NCBI RefSeq assembly: GCF_014529535.1
Contig: NC_050735.1
Coordinates: 11,171,739 to 11,235,738 of the forward strand
From: Bradysia coprophila
Taxonomy: Eukaryota > Arthropoda > Insecta > Diptera > Sciaridae
Reading direction: 5' to 3'
Length of the DNA: 64,000 nucleotides
Made by a program: the position numbers and the translations under genes. How positions within the stretch are numbered: the stretch's first letter is position 1; each line of letters opens with the position of its first letter. This document shows positions 9,229-21,726 of the stretch, piece after piece. The notes beneath the pieces were generated by a model. The model had not been told where the DNA came from. It made no database searches and saw nothing but the letters and a program-made list of their open reading frames with translations.

Positions 9229-11858
9229 ACGGCTTCGCCAGCCTGTTGAAGTGCTGTGTCGTGTGCCAACTGTTGATGTGCATTTAATTTACTTAAGCTG
9301 GGAAACACTTGACTGCACATCATGCATGTGTGCTTCTTCCGCGACGCAATTCCTAAGTGAATGTTCATATGGGCTCGCATGTTTCCGCCGCTGGCGAATC
9401 GATTCAGACATATGGAGCATTGCCACTTTTTCTCGCCAGTATGCGTCAACATATGTTTGTTTAAATGTGATTTGGAACGGGATTTGTGGCCACAGATCTC
9501 GCATTCTGAGTCTCGAATGTCGCGCTGTTGGAAGAGGAAAGAAAATGGGGAAGTGAGATAGACGAACTCAAAATTGAGAGGAGACGCACTCATTGAATTT
9601 ATGGTTTAAATGGAATTAAATTGATCAAATGAAATGCGTGACCCCCAGCTTCAAATTGTGTAACTTACATGCATCCTCATGTGCATTCGCATCGACGAAT
9701 GATGGATGAATTGTTTACCGCAAAGATCGCATTGGTAAACCTACAAATGGAATTAGGATTGACTTGGTTCAGTCGCAAAATTTGTAAGGGGTTTGTTTTA
9801 CCTTCTCGCCAGTGTGGATAAGCATATGTTGACGGAGAAAAGAGCGTCGTTTCACTTCTTTACTACAAATTACACATTCTAGCGGTTTTCTGAAAAATGA
9901 AAGTAAAGCGAAATTGTCAGTTCTCGAGCAGTATCGGTAGCAAGGGGAACAATTAGATTTTCAAAAAATCGTCTGACTTTAGACATTTTAGAAGTTTTTG
10001 AAGTAGAATTGGTTCGAGTTTCTTGCGTGGTACGAGGTGTAAGAGGAGTCCGAAATGGATTACAATGTCGATAGCAGATTGCAAGTAAATTCAGCGAACG
10101 AACAAGTGTAAGGTATTCTATATTTCGATAGCAGAGGCCGAACTGGCTACTGAAGAGGCGCCAGTATGGGAATTTCAAGAAAATATTGAAAGGCGCATCT
10201 GGCATAGCTACATCGCCCTGTGGGACCTGATGAAATTTTCAAACTAATTTGAGTCATGCAGGCTGGGTAGTCCTTTAAAGGAGACTAGGTCAGTATTACG
10301 TAGAAACGAATGACTATTTGTCACGAGATCTGAAGAGTTTCTGCAACGAAATTCGATTCGTGCAAAGCATTGACGTCGTAAGTATAAATCCTATCGTCAA
10401 AGATCGTACCACTGAGATTGTAAGTGTTTCGAGAGATATGGAGCTTCTCTGTGTTGTCGGATGGTACGCAACGCTCGTTTTAACGTTAAACACATTACCA
10501 AAGAGTTACCTTCTTACTAATCAGATTGTCATCAATTTATCAATCATCGATGGATATCCCGAGGGAATAATGATTGATTGTTCACACTGGACCTAAGTAA
10601 ACTCGAAAAAAAGTAATTTAAAAAGAGTTCTGTCATACCTTGTGGCATGTAGATCCATATGCTCTTGGAGTTTCACTTTGCCAGTACAGACAATACCGCA
10701 AATCTCGCACCGTTGATCATCGAACTCATGGACAGCCTCTATGTGTGCCTGCAATCGTAACGTATTCCGTTTAGTTACTGAATTTATAGTCAATTGAAAA
10801 GTGCAGTCTGACCTTAACATCGTCCGTGGTGTAGAATTTGCTCAGACAAATTTTACACTTTTTCGTTGGTTCCGATTTCCTCACTTTCATATGGTCCACA
10901 AACGGTCGATTTTCTTTGGGCGCCGAAACTGGTCCTTTCAATTTAACGATCTTTGGTATTTTCTTGGCTATCCGGCCATGAATTTCTTTGCTGTGTGCGT
11001 CCATTTCCGCCAGGCTGAAATCGTTAAGCGAAATTTAGATCGGCGAAAAACTAGTGAACTAGTGTTGCAAGAACAGGATTACCTCTTAAAATTTGTGTTG
11101 CACAAGTCACAAGTCATTGTAATGCAGTCCCCATAATCGAAATCATTTTCCTTCGAATGCATTTCTTCCAACAATTCTTCCGTATCGCTCAAATGACTTT
11201 CAAAATATTCCTCATCCAGATTCTCCTGCTCTTCGATAATTTCATACTCTTCCAGGCACTCAACATTCGCATCGTCCATGTCGTATTGGTAGGATTCGTC
11301 CAGATTCTCTTCTTCATCGAGTATTTCGATTTCCAATTTGACGTCCTCATTGTTAGCCATTTCCTCCAGAATGTTGGTCTGAACATATGGCGTTGTTTGA
11401 TTGTCGTCAACGTCGGTGACAATGTACCGGTGGGTGGTCGGTTCTTCTAATACGGTTGGGCTTTCTTTGAAGGCTTCCATGGACTGGACACTGGCGTGTA
11501 GGAGTTCTCTCAATTCGATCTGTACCAATTTGGCTGTTATGTATGCCTTGTCGAATTCATCGATTTTGGTCATGCAACATTTGCATATGATTAGCTTCTC
11601 AAAAGATTCATGCTTGACCAATGGATATCCAATGAATTTTTCGATATACTTCAGTACCGGTGTGTCGCTGTGTGCTGTGTTGATTTTGAGCAGATTTTCG
11701 CTGAATATTGATGTATCCTTTCGGCACACAAAACATGATCGGACGTCAATGTTTATGGTGCTCAATTTCTGATCCGTTTCGACGGTTGACGTTTGTGGCA
11801 CTGATTTCGGGGATTTTGGAGATGCCTTCAGCAGTTGCCTTTTCCTTAGCTGCGGCAT
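9225..11858 (-). CDS. ZAD-C2H2 zinc-finger protein (8 fingers)
   Basis: A nuclear DNA-binding protein of the insect-specific ZAD family. Six exons, 11858-11083, 11014-10813, 10748-10639, 9889-9802, 9740-9669 and 9524-9225, join in phase to 515 residues. The start is the ATG of MPQLRKRQ; the frame also opens upstream but without an ATG. The N-terminal ZAD holds C42/C45 and C92/C95 (CFVC ... CKCC), a dimerisation module. A long acidic linker (runs of E and D, about residues 150-250) follows. Eight C2H2 fingers come next, the first CDLCNTNF and the last CMMCSQVF; finger 6 is followed by the TGEK-type linker. Most introns cut between fingers. It is convergent with and overlaps Syx18 by 4 bp, and is divergent from TTC1 (616 bp). 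The target genes are unknown and I assign no orthologue. Confidence 0.9.
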
Positions 11859-12474
11859 TTCGTTTAAAAGAGTTTTATGCCTTGGTTTGTGCACAATTAA
11901 ACGTTAATGTCAGTTGAAAAGTAATGCTTTTTGAAATTTTTTTATGAAATTGGAGCCAAAGCAGTGTTTTTTGATGTCAGCTGTCACAAAATAAAGCTAT
12001 ACCATGAGTGTACAAGTTGACAACGCTGCAGTGTAGCCATCACTGAATGTTAATGAATGCGTTTCAAGTGCTTCGACAGGAAGAGGCTATGATTCAAGGT
12101 TCCGAAAGAAATTCAAACAAATCTTCTTTTGCTTGCCGCTCGAGTGATGAAGTAAGAAATAAGAATTTTTTTTAGGAAAAGGAAACAAGAAATCATCTCC
12201 CTCAGGAACATCAGCTATCAGTTTGTTTAAGAAATACAATGGTTACAACGGTTACAATCAGGGCACATAATTAAAGCGTTTTATAACAAGGTGTCATTAA
12301 ACACACACCACCGACATCACCACTGACAGCACCGACAGCACGTCAATCACGGAACAAGCTGTATAAACGTCACACAAAAATTATAAACAAAATCAAAGGT
12401 TGGAATGTGATTGTTGCAACAAAGGTGTTTAGTACTTTTTAAGAAACTTATTAATCAATCGAAACAACTAAACT
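11859..12474. promoter_or_regulatory. Divergent promoter region, ZAD gene and TTC1
   Basis: The 616 bp between the two divergent start codons must contain both promoters. It has no clear TATA box. Short repeats such as CACCGACA and GGTTACAA occur but have no obvious meaning. Confidence 0.4.
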
Positions 12475-13392
12475 ATGGCTGACGAACACCAGAAACACCA
12501 CAGTCAAAATCAACACAGTGACAATTGCGAAGAATTCGAGGATGCCTCCGACAACGTGACGAAAACTAACAAAGAAATCATCGATGAAATTGTCGATCAA
12601 CAGGGCTCATTGAATTTGAACGCCGACGATTCCGAAGACGATAAATTTGATGATTGCATTGAAGCACAGCCGCTGGCTGCAGACCCGGATCCCGAAGCGT
12701 CGCAAAAAGACTACGAGAGCACGTTAACCGAGGACGAATTGAATGCGAATCTATTGCAGGCGAATGAATTCAAGAAAACTGGCAACGATCACTACAAGAA
12801 TGGGGACTTTTCGGCGTCGATAGATAGTTACAGCAGTGGAATTAGTATTTGTCCATTGCGATGCAGCAGTGAGAGAGCCATTTTGTATGGAAATAGATCG
12901 GCGGCCCATTTACAGCTCAGCAATAACACACTGGCGATTGAAGATTGCAGCAAAGCGATAGATTTGAATCCGAAGTACACCAAGGTGTTATTAAGGTAAA
13001 TTAATTTTGATTCGGTACATGAGTGTCGTTCACTTTCATCGTTTATCATTCACCTTCATCTTCAAACGACTAAGCGCCTCACCTCTCTATCTTTTTGCAG
13101 AAGAGCCAAACTGTACGAAGAAAACGATAAGCTTGACGAAAGTTTGGAAGACTTCAAGGCCGTGTTAGAGATGGATGGTAACTGTACGGAAGCTCGTCAA
13201 GCCATTGTCAGACTGCCGGTTAAGATCAACGAACGCAATGAAAAGCTGAAGACAGAAATGTTGGGAAAATTGAAAGATTTAGGGAACATGATTTTGAAAC
13301 CATTTGGACTATCGACAAATAATTTCCAAATGCAACAGGATCCAAACACCGGATCGTATTCGGTTAATTTTAATCAAAATCCAAAGCCTTGA
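12475..13392 (+). CDS. Ttc1: Tetratricopeptide repeat protein 1 (TTC1)
   Basis: A cytosolic TPR adaptor; in other animals TTC1 binds Hsp70/Hsp90 tails and some G-alpha or Ras proteins. Exons 12475-12995 and 13101-13392 join through a split AGA codon (AAG|GTAAAT, TTGCAG) to give 270 residues. An acidic, low-complexity N-terminus (about 1-90) precedes three TPRs: AN-EFKKTGNDHYKNGDFSASI at about 94-127, AILYGNRSAAHLQLSNNTLA at about 134-167, and a third from VLLRRAKLYEENDKLDESLE onwards. The C-terminal ELGNLVLKPFGLSTDNF-like segment typical of TTC1 is present as LGNMILKPFGLSTNNF. A poly(A) signal follows at 13448. Size and order match the family. Confidence 0.93.
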
Positions 13393-13447
13393 TATTTACG
13401 ATTACGTTGGAATGGAGTGCGCGAAGGATTGATGGCTGGCTGTTGAA

Positions 13448-13453
13448 AATAAA
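13448..13453 (+). terminator. poly(A) signal of TTC1
   Basis: AATAAA lies 56 bases after the TTC1 stop codon. Confidence 0.6.
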
Positions 13454-13754
13454 ACATTTTTTTCCAAATAAAAATTTCCTTTTCCCTCGTTCTGTTACTT
13501 TTATTCTTCTTCGACAATATATTGACTGGACATCAATAGACCTTTTTTTCATTTATAACGTGTACACTTGCATTTGCTGTTTATCTCATCACACAAAATG
13601 CAGGCCACAAAATATTTTCTATGTTGCTAGGAGAAGTGCTATGTTGGACTTCATATTAATATAATTATGACGATTGTTCAGTATCTCCAACTAAAATTAT
13701 CATCTAAGCACCGTTACTTGTCAGTAGGGCTCAAAATTATGAGGACGGGATGGC

Positions 13755-15417
13755 GCGTGTGGAAATTTTGTTTTCTTCCCGGTATCCGAGTCAAATTTCC
13801 CGGTATCTAAAATGGTAAATTTGATTTTTCGCCACATAATTTTCAAGTTTTTAGGTCTTTTTTCTTCTAGAAAAAATACCCTATTATGGCCGGTTTGTCT
13901 GTCTGTCTGTCTGTCTGTTCAACAAATTTGGTAGTTTTGGTAGCTCTCAGTCGGTAGTTGGTAGTTTCGAGCTGGATTGACATTCAAAATTGCAAAGCCA
14001 CCATGAGCATATCAACACCAGGCAAATAATAATTATTTGTTATCTGATCACCGATAGCTCACAGTTAACATTGCAATTCGAAAATTTGGTAGTTGGTAGT
14101 TGGACTACCAAGGCTATAATTGACTACCAAACGTAATTTTTGGGGAAGAGATGTTTACTATTCGAGAACTACGCACCGACTGACGAAATTATTCTACATG
14201 CTCGGCTATTTATAAATCGGAAATTTGGTAGTCGGTAGCTTTGGTAGTTGGTAGTTGCGAGGTGGATTGACATTCAAAATTGCAAAGCCACCATGAGCAT
14301 ATCAACACCAGGCAAATAATAATTATTTGTTATCTGATCACCGATAGCTCACAGTTAACATTGCAATTCGAAAATTTGGTAGTTGGTAGTTGGACTACCA
14401 AGGCTATAATTGACTACCAAACGTAATTTTTGGGGAAGAGATGTTTACTATTCGAGAACTACGCACCGACTGACGAAATTATTCTACATGCTCGGCTATT
14501 TATAAATCGGAAATTTGGTAGTCGGTAGCTTTGGTAGTTGGTAGTTGCGAGGTGGATTAACATTCAAAATTGCAAAGCCACCATGAGCATATCGACACCA
14601 GGCAAATAATAATTATTTGTTATCTGATCACCGATAGCTCACAGTTAACATTGCAATTCGAAAATTTGGTAGTTGGTAGTTGGACTACCAAGGCTATAAT
14701 TGACTACCAAACGTAATTTTTGGGGAAGAGATGTTTACTATTCGAGAACTACGCACCGACTGACGAAATTATTCTACATGCTCGGCTATTTATAAATCGG
14801 AAATTTGGTAGTCGGTAGCTTTGGTAGTTGGTAGTTGCGAGATGGATTGACATTCAAAATTGCAAAGCCACCATGAGCATATCGACACCAGGCAAATAAT
14901 AATTATTTGTTATCTGATCACCGATAGCTCACAGTTAACATTGCAATTCGAAAATTTGGTAGTTGGTAGTTGGACTACCAAGGCTATAATTGACTACCAA
15001 ACGTAATTTTTGGGGAAGAGATGTTTACTATTCGAGAACTACGCACCGACTGACGAAGTTATTCTAACTGCTCGCCTATTTATAAATCGAAAATTTGGTA
15101 GTCGGTAGTTTTGGTAGTTGTGAGCTGGATCGACATTCAAAATTGCAAAGCCACCATGAGCATATCAACACCAGGCAAATAATAATTATCTGTTATCTGA
15201 TAACCGATAGCTCACAGTTAACATTGCAATTCGAAAATGTGGTAGTTCTGGTAGGTCAAATAGTTGGTAGTTGGTAGTTCCAAACAGAAATTAGAAAAAA
15301 GACCTCACCAGGCTTTAGCCGGTCTATTCTTGTTTTCGATTTCCCGGTATCTAAAGAATTTTTCTGAAAACTTCCCGGTATCCAGGATACCGCGGATAGC
15401 GTGAATTTCCACACGCG
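13755..15417. mobile_element. Non-autonomous TIR element loaded with satellite
   Basis: Its outer ends are inverted (left GCGTGTGGAAATT, right AATTTCCACACGC), and direct copies of CGGGATGGC sit immediately outside at 13746-13754 and 15418-15426. This is an 8-9 bp target duplication. Inside, both flanks carry TTCCCGGTATC twice, in the same orientation on the two sides. A (CTGT)n run lies near 13900, and the core is the 290-bp tandem repeat. No transposase frame is present. The superfamily is uncertain; an 8-bp duplication would suit hAT-like elements. Confidence 0.65.
13925..15270. repeat. 290-bp tandem repeat, about 4.5 copies
   Basis: The word CATTCAAAATTGCAAAGCC recurs at 13981, 14271, 14561, 14851 and 15134, giving a period of exactly 290 bp three times and then a slightly shorter last unit. 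Neighbouring copies differ by only a few substitutions, so the array was amplified or homogenised recently. Each unit carries clusters of GGTAGTTGGTAG and its complement CTACCA. Confidence 0.9.
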
Positions 15418-15426
15418 CGGGATGGC

Positions 15427-16772
15427 CTCATTGGTTACGTATGTGTGTACTACTTTTCCACTTAAAGATCCTTGTTCGATTCCCGTGTCAGACAATTACT
15501 CATTAAATTTTTATCGATTATGTCACTCGCTTGAGTAATTGCAGTGTGTTAACAACATTGCAACAAGGAGCACAGCCTACATTTAGGCGAGTTAACAATT
15601 CGGGTCGGTGTGTAAGCCCAGACTTCATATTGAATTGTCAGTTGTGGGTTTGAAATTCAAGCGCAGCAGCAACACACGCAACACATCAGATCATTGTCCA
15701 CAATCCTAGGGGGAAGCTACACGAGCAAATACTGGGACAGGTGCTATTTGCTATTGGTGACTAATAGAAAGAAATAGTACGCCAATAGAAGGAAATAGTG
15801 CACCAATAGCAAATGGGTGGGATAAGATTTGCGTCTCGGATTTCGTAGCAACAAGTTCTCTCTGTATTACGTAATTCTCGTTTGTAAATGTCATTTGGTC
15901 AACTGGGTGTAAGTCTGCATCAGTGTTGTGCTTTCTTTTTACAGAGCCTGTTCGTTAGGTCTCTGAGCTTCTTTAACTATTTCGATTGCTATTTACGTAC
16001 ATTCATAGTACTCCGCTGTAGCCGTTAACACCGAACAAATTTCACTACAAATGCTAAAGTTGCATTACTCACTGTCCTGAAAGAACAGTCTAGGACACAT
16101 ACAAGGGGCACCCCAGTGCATGCGTTTGAAATTAAAAGAATCTCGAATCTATTGTCTTTTGAGACGTCAGACCATACCAACATTTGAGACTTCCATTTTC
16201 GCTCTAATATCAGAAACATGATTCAAAATTATGTTTTGTTTCGCGCGCTATTTTTTCATTCATAAGACAACTTCATTCTTCACCATTAAACAAATAATTT
16301 TTTTTGACATGTTGGCACTCCTGTTGACATTTAAAGTGAAAATATTTATTCATATTTTCAATTGGTGCGAAGCAGTGAACTTTCGAAGTTACAAAATATT
16401 TAAAGTTAAACTTTAGCACAGGTGAGTGAAGTTTATTTTATTTAATACAAGATCGTTGCAATCGTACAAAAACAGAAAATCTTTCGTTCATTCTTTTTTA
16501 AACGTTTCATTAAACAAAACTAATGAGAGTGCCAGTGCCCCATCACTTCAGGCACACATATAAATGATGACATAATAACATGTAAATTACCAAGTGAAAA
16601 GTGAAATCTCCTTTTGATTTGATTTGTTTCGTGTAAAAAATGCATCAACCTTGTCAGTCCGGTGTGCCATACAGTCTCTAGTTGAAAGTTGTCCTTTCGA
16701 AAGTGTGTCATTCCAAGTAAATTGATATTTCCAACCCTTACATATAAAAGGTCAAAGACTTTCAAAGCAATT
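15427..16772. other. Intergenic, small foldback only
   Basis: No gene supported. A small inverted repeat (ATTTGCTATTGGTG at 15745 and its complement ending 15814) surrounds two internal AATAG-rich copies. The remainder is AT-rich and unrecognised. Confidence 0.4.
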
Positions 16773-16776
16773 ATAC

Positions 16777-16959
16777 TGTGGTAACTCGTCAACACTCGCC
16801 AACACTCGACAACATATCAATTCATCACAGTATGCCAATCAAATGATTCCAGACATAGTAGACATTGTATCCCCTATATATACGGTGTATTTGTTAGACT
16901 AAGATTCATTCAAATATATGGATTCAAACTGAAAGCATCTTGCCTTTTCGTTCCCCATA
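16777..16959 (+). repeat. 5' LTR (183 bp)
   Basis: Starts TGTGGTAACTCG and ends TTCCCCATA. It contains CCCTATATATACGG, a plausible TATA box for the element's transcript. It matches the 3' LTR throughout as far as I can compare by eye. Confidence 0.9.
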
Positions 16960-16963
16960 TAAT

Positions 16964-16976
16964 TGGTGACCCCGAC
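16964..16976 (+). other. Primer-binding site (tRNA-Trp type)
   Basis: TGGTGACCCCGAC lies four bases after the 5' LTR. It is complementary to a tRNA ending GTCGGGGTCACCA, which from memory is the tRNA-Trp 3' end, the primer described for CsRn1 relatives. Confidence 0.7.
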
Positions 16977-17196
16977 TCTGAATACAAAGTCAATATCAAG
17001 CTATACGCTTCGATATATTAATTGCTAACAAGCAACTGTTTAAAATAAATTGTTAGCAATAACAAGAATAAATTCGATTGAGTTCTACCGTCCAAATAAT
17101 TAAATTTATTTGTGAGAACAAAATCAATAAACGCAAAGTTTCCTTTGTCTCATCTAAAAAATATTTTGCAAAATAAAATTTTTTGCATAATCTACG

Positions 17197-18066
17197 ATGA
17201 GTGATACAGAAGAAATTATAGTTGAACAACCCGCCAATGAAACAGACGGCGCAAGAAATGTTGTTCATGCCAATAATAACGACGGCACAATTCGATCTGT
17301 CCAGTTAAAATTACCACCTTTCTGGAAAGCAAAACCAGAAATATGGTTTATGCAGATCGAAGCTCAATTTGCGACAAATGCTATAAGAGCCGACACATCC
17401 AAATACAATCATCTGGTTGGAAAATTAGACACCGATATCCTTGACAAAGTCAGTGATATTGTAATGAACCCACCAGACAATGATAAGTATTTAACTCTTA
17501 AAAATCGGTTGATCAAAGAATTTTCAGTCTCTGACCGTAAAAAACTAAAAAATCTTTTCGACAATAATTCAATTAATGAAGCGTGCAAACCTTCAGAATT
17601 ATTACGAAAAATGAAAGACAACACTTGTAACAAAGTCTCCGATGACTTATTACAAGAATTATGGTTTAACCGACTACCACAAAACATCCAAAGCATTTTG
17701 TCGTATAGTTCCGAACCATTGGAACAACTAAGTCTCATGGCCGACAAAATTTACGAAACCATGGATTTAGATAAAATACAGACTTTTACCAAACAACAAC
17801 CAGTCAATGACTGCGATCTAGCACAACAGTTCTGCAAACTGGAAGACAAAATTGATTCTTTACAAAAAGAAATCAATAAGTCTAACTCCCGCATCAGATC
17901 TGATTCGCGAAATCGTAATAAGTCTAAATCTCCTAACCGAGATAAACAATCTCCTAGCGGATTTTGTAAAAGTCATTTAGACTACGGTAAACGGTCATGG
18001 CGTTGTACACCACCTTGTTCTTATCCAGACAAGAGCAATATAAAAAAACGCAACCCAAAAAACTAA
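17197..18066 (+). CDS. gag: Retrotransposon Gag
   Basis: A 289-residue frame encoding the structural protein of the element. It has a matrix/capsid-like helical part ([19 protein letters not shown], then a [10 protein letters not shown] region), a basic Arg/Ser/Asn stretch, and a C-terminal zinc-binding motif C-x2-H-x9-C-x3-C (CKSH ... RCTPPC) in place of the usual CCHC knuckle. This CHCC arrangement is a known feature of the CsRn1 clade. It overlaps the start of the pol frame by about 70 bp. Confidence 0.85.
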   Translation: MSDTEEIIVEQPANETDGARNVVHANNNDGTIRSVQLKLPPFWKAKPEIWFMQIEAQFATNAIRADTSKYNHLVGKLDTDILDKVSDIVMNPPDNDKYLTLKNRLIKEFSVSDRKKLKNLFDNNSINEACKPSELLRKMKDNTCNKVSDDLLQELWFNRLPQNIQSILSYSSEPLEQLSLMADKIYETMDLDKIQTFTKQQPVNDCDLAQQFCKLEDKIDSLQKEINKSNSRIRSDSRNRNKSKSPNRDKQSPSGFCKSHLDYGKRSWRCTPPCSYPDKSNIKKRNPKN

Positions 18067-21000
18067 ACAGCCAGTCAAACCAAGCGCAATTTGACGAAGG
18101 CAAAGACATAAGTCGCTTATACATTCAAGAAAAGAATACTGGAAATACTTTCTTAATTGACACTGGTGCCGACATATCAGTCATTCCACCAAGTTATAAA
18201 GAAAGAAGCCATGCTCCATGTCAATTCCAACTTCATGCAGCTAATGGTACTCCTATTAAGACTTATGGGAGCAAATCGGTCACTATTAATTTAGGCCTAA
18301 AAAGAAATATAAGATGGATTTTTATAATTGCAGACGTGCAACAACCCATCATTGGAGCTGACCTACTCCAAAAATTCGACTTACTCGTCGATATTAAAAA
18401 CAACAGACTAATTGACAGTAAAACTTCAATTTCTTCTATCGGAACAACCGTCGGTACACGAAAAAATAAAAATTCGATTAAAACCATATCGAACATTTCA
18501 GTTTACTATCAATTAGTCAACGAATTTCCAGATATTCTTGACTTGACAAAATTTAAATCAAAAGTGAAAAAGCACAATGTTAAACATCACATCGTTACCA
18601 AATGTGCCCCACTTTTTGCAAAAGCTCGAAGATTACATCCCTCTAAGCTTCCAATAGCTAAAAAAGAAATCGACGATATGCTTAAACTCGGTATATGTCG
18701 CCCCTCAGACAGCCCCTGGGCAACACCATTACTGATAAAAGAAAAACCATCAGGTGGTTTTAGACCATGTGGCGATTACCGACGTTTAAATGCTGCAACG
18801 CAACCAGATCGATATCCAGTTCCAAACATCCAAGAATTTAACTATTTCTTGCATGGAAAAAAGATCTTCAGCGTTGTCGATTTAGTCAGAGCTTATAACC
18901 AAATACCCGTTCACGAAGACGACATACAAAAGACGGCAATCATAACACCGTTTGGTTTATTTGAATTTCCATTCATGACTTTCGGTCTATGCAATGCCGG
19001 TCAGACGTTCCAACGTTTTATGAACGAAGTCCTCAAAGAATTAGACTTCTGTTTCGTCTACCTTGACGATATTCTAATTGCTTCCGAAAATGAAGAAGAA
19101 CACAAAAAACATCTCAAAATACTTTTTGCTCGCCTCAACGACTACGGCGTAGTTATTAACTTGCAAAAATGTGTTTTCGGACAAAAAGAAGTCAAATTCC
19201 TCGGATTTCTAATAAATGAACACGGAACAAAACCTCTCGACAACCGAGTTAAATCAATATTAGACTTTCCCTTACCGGATACAGTCACCAAGCTCAAACG
19301 ATTTCTCGGTATGATCAATTTTTTCCGTCGCTTCATGCCACACGCCGCAGAAACACAACTACCATTGTTTTCTTGCATGAAAGGCAACATAAAGAACGAT
19401 AAAACACCTATCACCTGGACTGTGACCATGATAGAAGCTTTCAACAAATGTAAATCAGATTTAGCAAACGCAACTTTGCTAGCGCACCCTAAAACTGACG
19501 CACCTATCGGTTTACATGTCGATGCTTCCGATTATGCACTTGGAGGTGTAGTTGTTCAGTTTGTCAATAATAAATGGCAACCTTTATCATTTTATTCACA
19601 AAAATTAAATACTGCACAGCTTAAGTATTCAACTTATGATAAAGAACTCTTAGCCATCTATGAAGGAATTAAACATTTCCGACAAATTTTAGAAGGAATG
19701 GAATTTACGATCTTCACAGATCATAAACCATTAGTTCATGCCTTCACTCAAAAAGCTGACAAAGCAACCCCTCGTCAAATACGACAACTAAACTACATAT
19801 CTCAGTTTTCAACTGATATTCGACATCTACCTGGAAAGAAAAATGTTGTTGCTGATGCAATGTCTCGAATAGAAACATTGAACATAGTACATTCAATATC
19901 ACTTGATAGCTCAATTGATTATAAATTACTAGCCGAAGCCCAAACCAGAGATATGACGGTAATCGACAAAGTAAAAAAAGACACGAGTCTTAAAGTTATT
20001 AAAACGGACTATCATGGTACAGACATATTTTGTGATATATCAACTGGAAACTTGAGACCGATTGTTCCTCCTGATTTTCGCAAAATTGTTTTTGACAAAG
20101 TCCATAACTTTGCTCATCCAGGAATCAAAGCTTCTACAACTACGATAAAAAAAGATTTCGTTTGGCCAACTATGATCAAAGACATTCGAAATTATTGTAA
20201 AAGCTGTATTCCTTGTCAGAAGACCAAAGTCTCACGACACAACTCGTCGCCAATCACACCGATTGATATGCCGAATCAAAGATTCGATCATGTCCATTTA
20301 GACATTGTGGGTGCACTCCCTAATTCAGAAGGATTCAAATATGTCCTAACATGCATCGATCGTTTTACAAGATGGCCCGAAGCAATCCCTATGGAAAACC
20401 AAACCGCTGAAACATGCGCTAAACAGTTTTTCTTCCATTGGATTCCTCGCTTCGGCGTGCCAGAAGTTATAACAACCGATCAAGGTAAACAATTCGAATC
20501 AGATTTGTTCGCCGAATTAAATAAACTTCTTGGAACAAAGAGATTGAGAACAACAGCCCACCATCCTCAAGCCAACGGAATTCTTGAAAGATGGCATCGG
20601 ATTGTTAAAGGAGCAATCAAGTGTCATTCAACACCTGATTGGATGAAAACACTCCCTATTGTGATGTTAGGATTACGTTCAATAATTCTACCTCACATCA
20701 ACGCTTCTGTTTCAGAAATGGTATATGGTACAAATATCCGTTTACCATACCATTTTTTCCATCATACAGAAGAAGATCTTTCAAAAGATCCAAGTTCTTT
20801 CGTTGAAAAGTTAAAACGACATATGAATGATTTACAGCCTGTCCCAAGCGCTAATCATCATAAACAAAAAGTTTTTCTTTTCAAGAACTTAGATACTTGT
20901 ACTCGCGTATTCGTCCGTACCGATGGTTATAGAAAACCCCTACAACCTAATTATGAAGGACCATACGAAGTAATCAAAAGAGATACTAAATTTTTCACTC

Positions 21001-21164
21001 TTAAAATTAAGGGAAAAGAAAAAGTTATCTCTATCGATCGACTAAAGCCATGTTACGAAATTCCGTTGCTCAACGAAATTTTTAAACAAACTAAACATGT
21101 AACTTTTGCAAACGATCTAGTACACTATTCTCTAAATGCCTATAAAAGCGGCAACAATATTTGA
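17997..21164 (+). CDS. pol: Retrotransposon Pol polyprotein (PR-RT-RH-IN)
   Basis: A 1055-codon open frame. In order it shows a retropepsin ([13 protein letters not shown] ... IIGADLL), a reverse transcriptase ([33 protein letters not shown], and the catalytic YLDDILIA), RNase H ([13 protein letters not shown] ... TDHKPL), and an integrase with an HHCC zinc finger (HPGIKAST ... [11 protein letters not shown]) and a DDE core ([30 protein letters not shown]). It lies in the -1 frame relative to gag with an overlap, the arrangement for which this group is known to use frameshifting; the annotated first codon is therefore not a true start. It looks whole. Confidence 0.92.
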   Translation: MALYTTLFLSRQEQYKKTQPKKLNSQSNQAQFDEGKDISRLYIQEKNTGNTFLIDTGADISVIPPSYKERSHAPCQFQLHAANGTPIKTYGSKSVTINLGLKRNIRWIFIIADVQQPIIGADLLQKFDLLVDIKNNRLIDSKTSISSIGTTVGTRKNKNSIKTISNISVYYQLVNEFPDILDLTKFKSKVKKHNVKHHIVTKCAPLFAKARRLHPSKLPIAKKEIDDMLKLGICRPSDSPWATPLLIKEKPSGGFRPCGDYRRLNAATQPDRYPVPNIQEFNYFLHGKKIFSVVDLVRAYNQIPVHEDDIQKTAIITPFGLFEFPFMTFGLCNAGQTFQRFMNEVLKELDFCFVYLDDILIASENEEEHKKHLKILFARLNDYGVVINLQKCVFGQKEVKFLGFLINEHGTKPLDNRVKSILDFPLPDTVTKLKRFLGMINFFRRFMPHAAETQLPLFSCMKGNIKNDKTPITWTVTMIEAFNKCKSDLANATLLAHPKTDAPIGLHVDASDYALGGVVVQFVNNKWQPLSFYSQKLNTAQLKYSTYDKELLAIYEGIKHFRQILEGMEFTIFTDHKPLVHAFTQKADKATPRQIRQLNYISQFSTDIRHLPGKKNVVADAMSRIETLNIVHSISLDSSIDYKLLAEAQTRDMTVIDKVKKDTSLKVIKTDYHGTDIFCDISTGNLRPIVPPDFRKIVFDKVHNFAHPGIKASTTTIKKDFVWPTMIKDIRNYCKSCIPCQKTKVSRHNSSPITPIDMPNQRFDHVHLDIVGALPNSEGFKYVLTCIDRFTRWPEAIPMENQTAETCAKQFFFHWIPRFGVPEVITTDQGKQFESDLFAELNKLLGTKRLRTTAHHPQANGILERWHRIVKGAIKCHSTPDWMKTLPIVMLGLRSIILPHINASVSEMVYGTNIRLPYHFFHHTEEDLSKDPSSFVEKLKRHMNDLQPVPSANHHKQKVFLFKNLDTCTRVFVRTDGYRKPLQPNYEGPYEVIKRDTKFFTLKIKGKEKVISIDRLKPCYEIPLLNEIFKQTKHVTFANDLVHYSLNAYKSGNNI

Positions 21165-21239
21165 GAAAAGTACATTCACTTCTAGTCGTTCGAAAGAACA
21201 ACAACTACAAGTAAATAAAATAAAATATTTAAATAAAAA

Positions 21240-21512
21240 ATGATGGAAACACTTAAAGACGCAAACACCGGTCTAAAGTGTATCATTGATACCGGAAGTC
21301 CATTTTCATTATTCCCACAATTTGAAATCAATGGACGATGTACATCCCTATCTATATACAACGGAAATCAAATCCTTCCAATGTATGAAAAAATAGAAAA
21401 GAATATAAAGATCAAAAATATCAATTATTCGTGGCGTTTTTACACCGCCAATATTGATGAAATAATTTTGGGTGCTGATTTTATCGCAGCATACCAAAAT
21501 CAAAATACATAA
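21240..21512 (+). CDS. Extra ORF with a retropepsin-like signature
   Basis: A 90-residue frame between pol and the 3' LTR, beginning MMETLKDANTGLKCIIDTGS. It contains DTGSPFSLFP and, 50 or so residues on, IILGADFIAAY. This is the same pair of landmarks (active-site DTG and terminal GAD) seen in the pol protease ([18 protein letters not shown]). The rest is divergent, so it is not a recent copy of the pol domain. There is no membrane segment or envelope character. The role is unknown; it may be an accessory protease-like or dominant-binding domain. The open frame inside a young element argues that it is expressed. Confidence 0.55.
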   Translation: MMETLKDANTGLKCIIDTGSPFSLFPQFEINGRCTSLSIYNGNQILPMYEKIEKNIKIKNINYSWRFYTANIDEIILGADFIAAYQNQNT

Positions 21513-21714
21513 ATCAATTGAAAAATTGACTTATATCCAAAAATCAATTATAAAATCCAGAATCACCAGCATCATACGATACAATGATCATCAAAATCAA
21601 ACAAACATTTGGAAAAACATAAATCAAAATCGCCAATAAGTTCCTTTCATAATTTGGTTGGTCAAATGGAATCAAAAGAATTCACGCCTCAAATGGATAC
21701 CGAAACCTGATCCT

Positions 21715-21724
21715 AGGGGGGAAG
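21715..21724 (+). other. Polypurine tract
   Basis: AGGGGGGAAG ends two bases before the 3' LTR, the usual position for plus-strand priming. Confidence 0.75.
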
Positions 21725-21726
21725 TG

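Noticed and set aside
9879-10205. 108-codon - strand ORF inside the zinc-finger gene
   Set aside because: It lies mostly in intron sequence and is out of frame with the finger exon at 9889-9802.
16520-16795. 91-codon - strand ORF beside the LTR element
   Set aside because: It runs into the 5' LTR and has no domain; chance frame.
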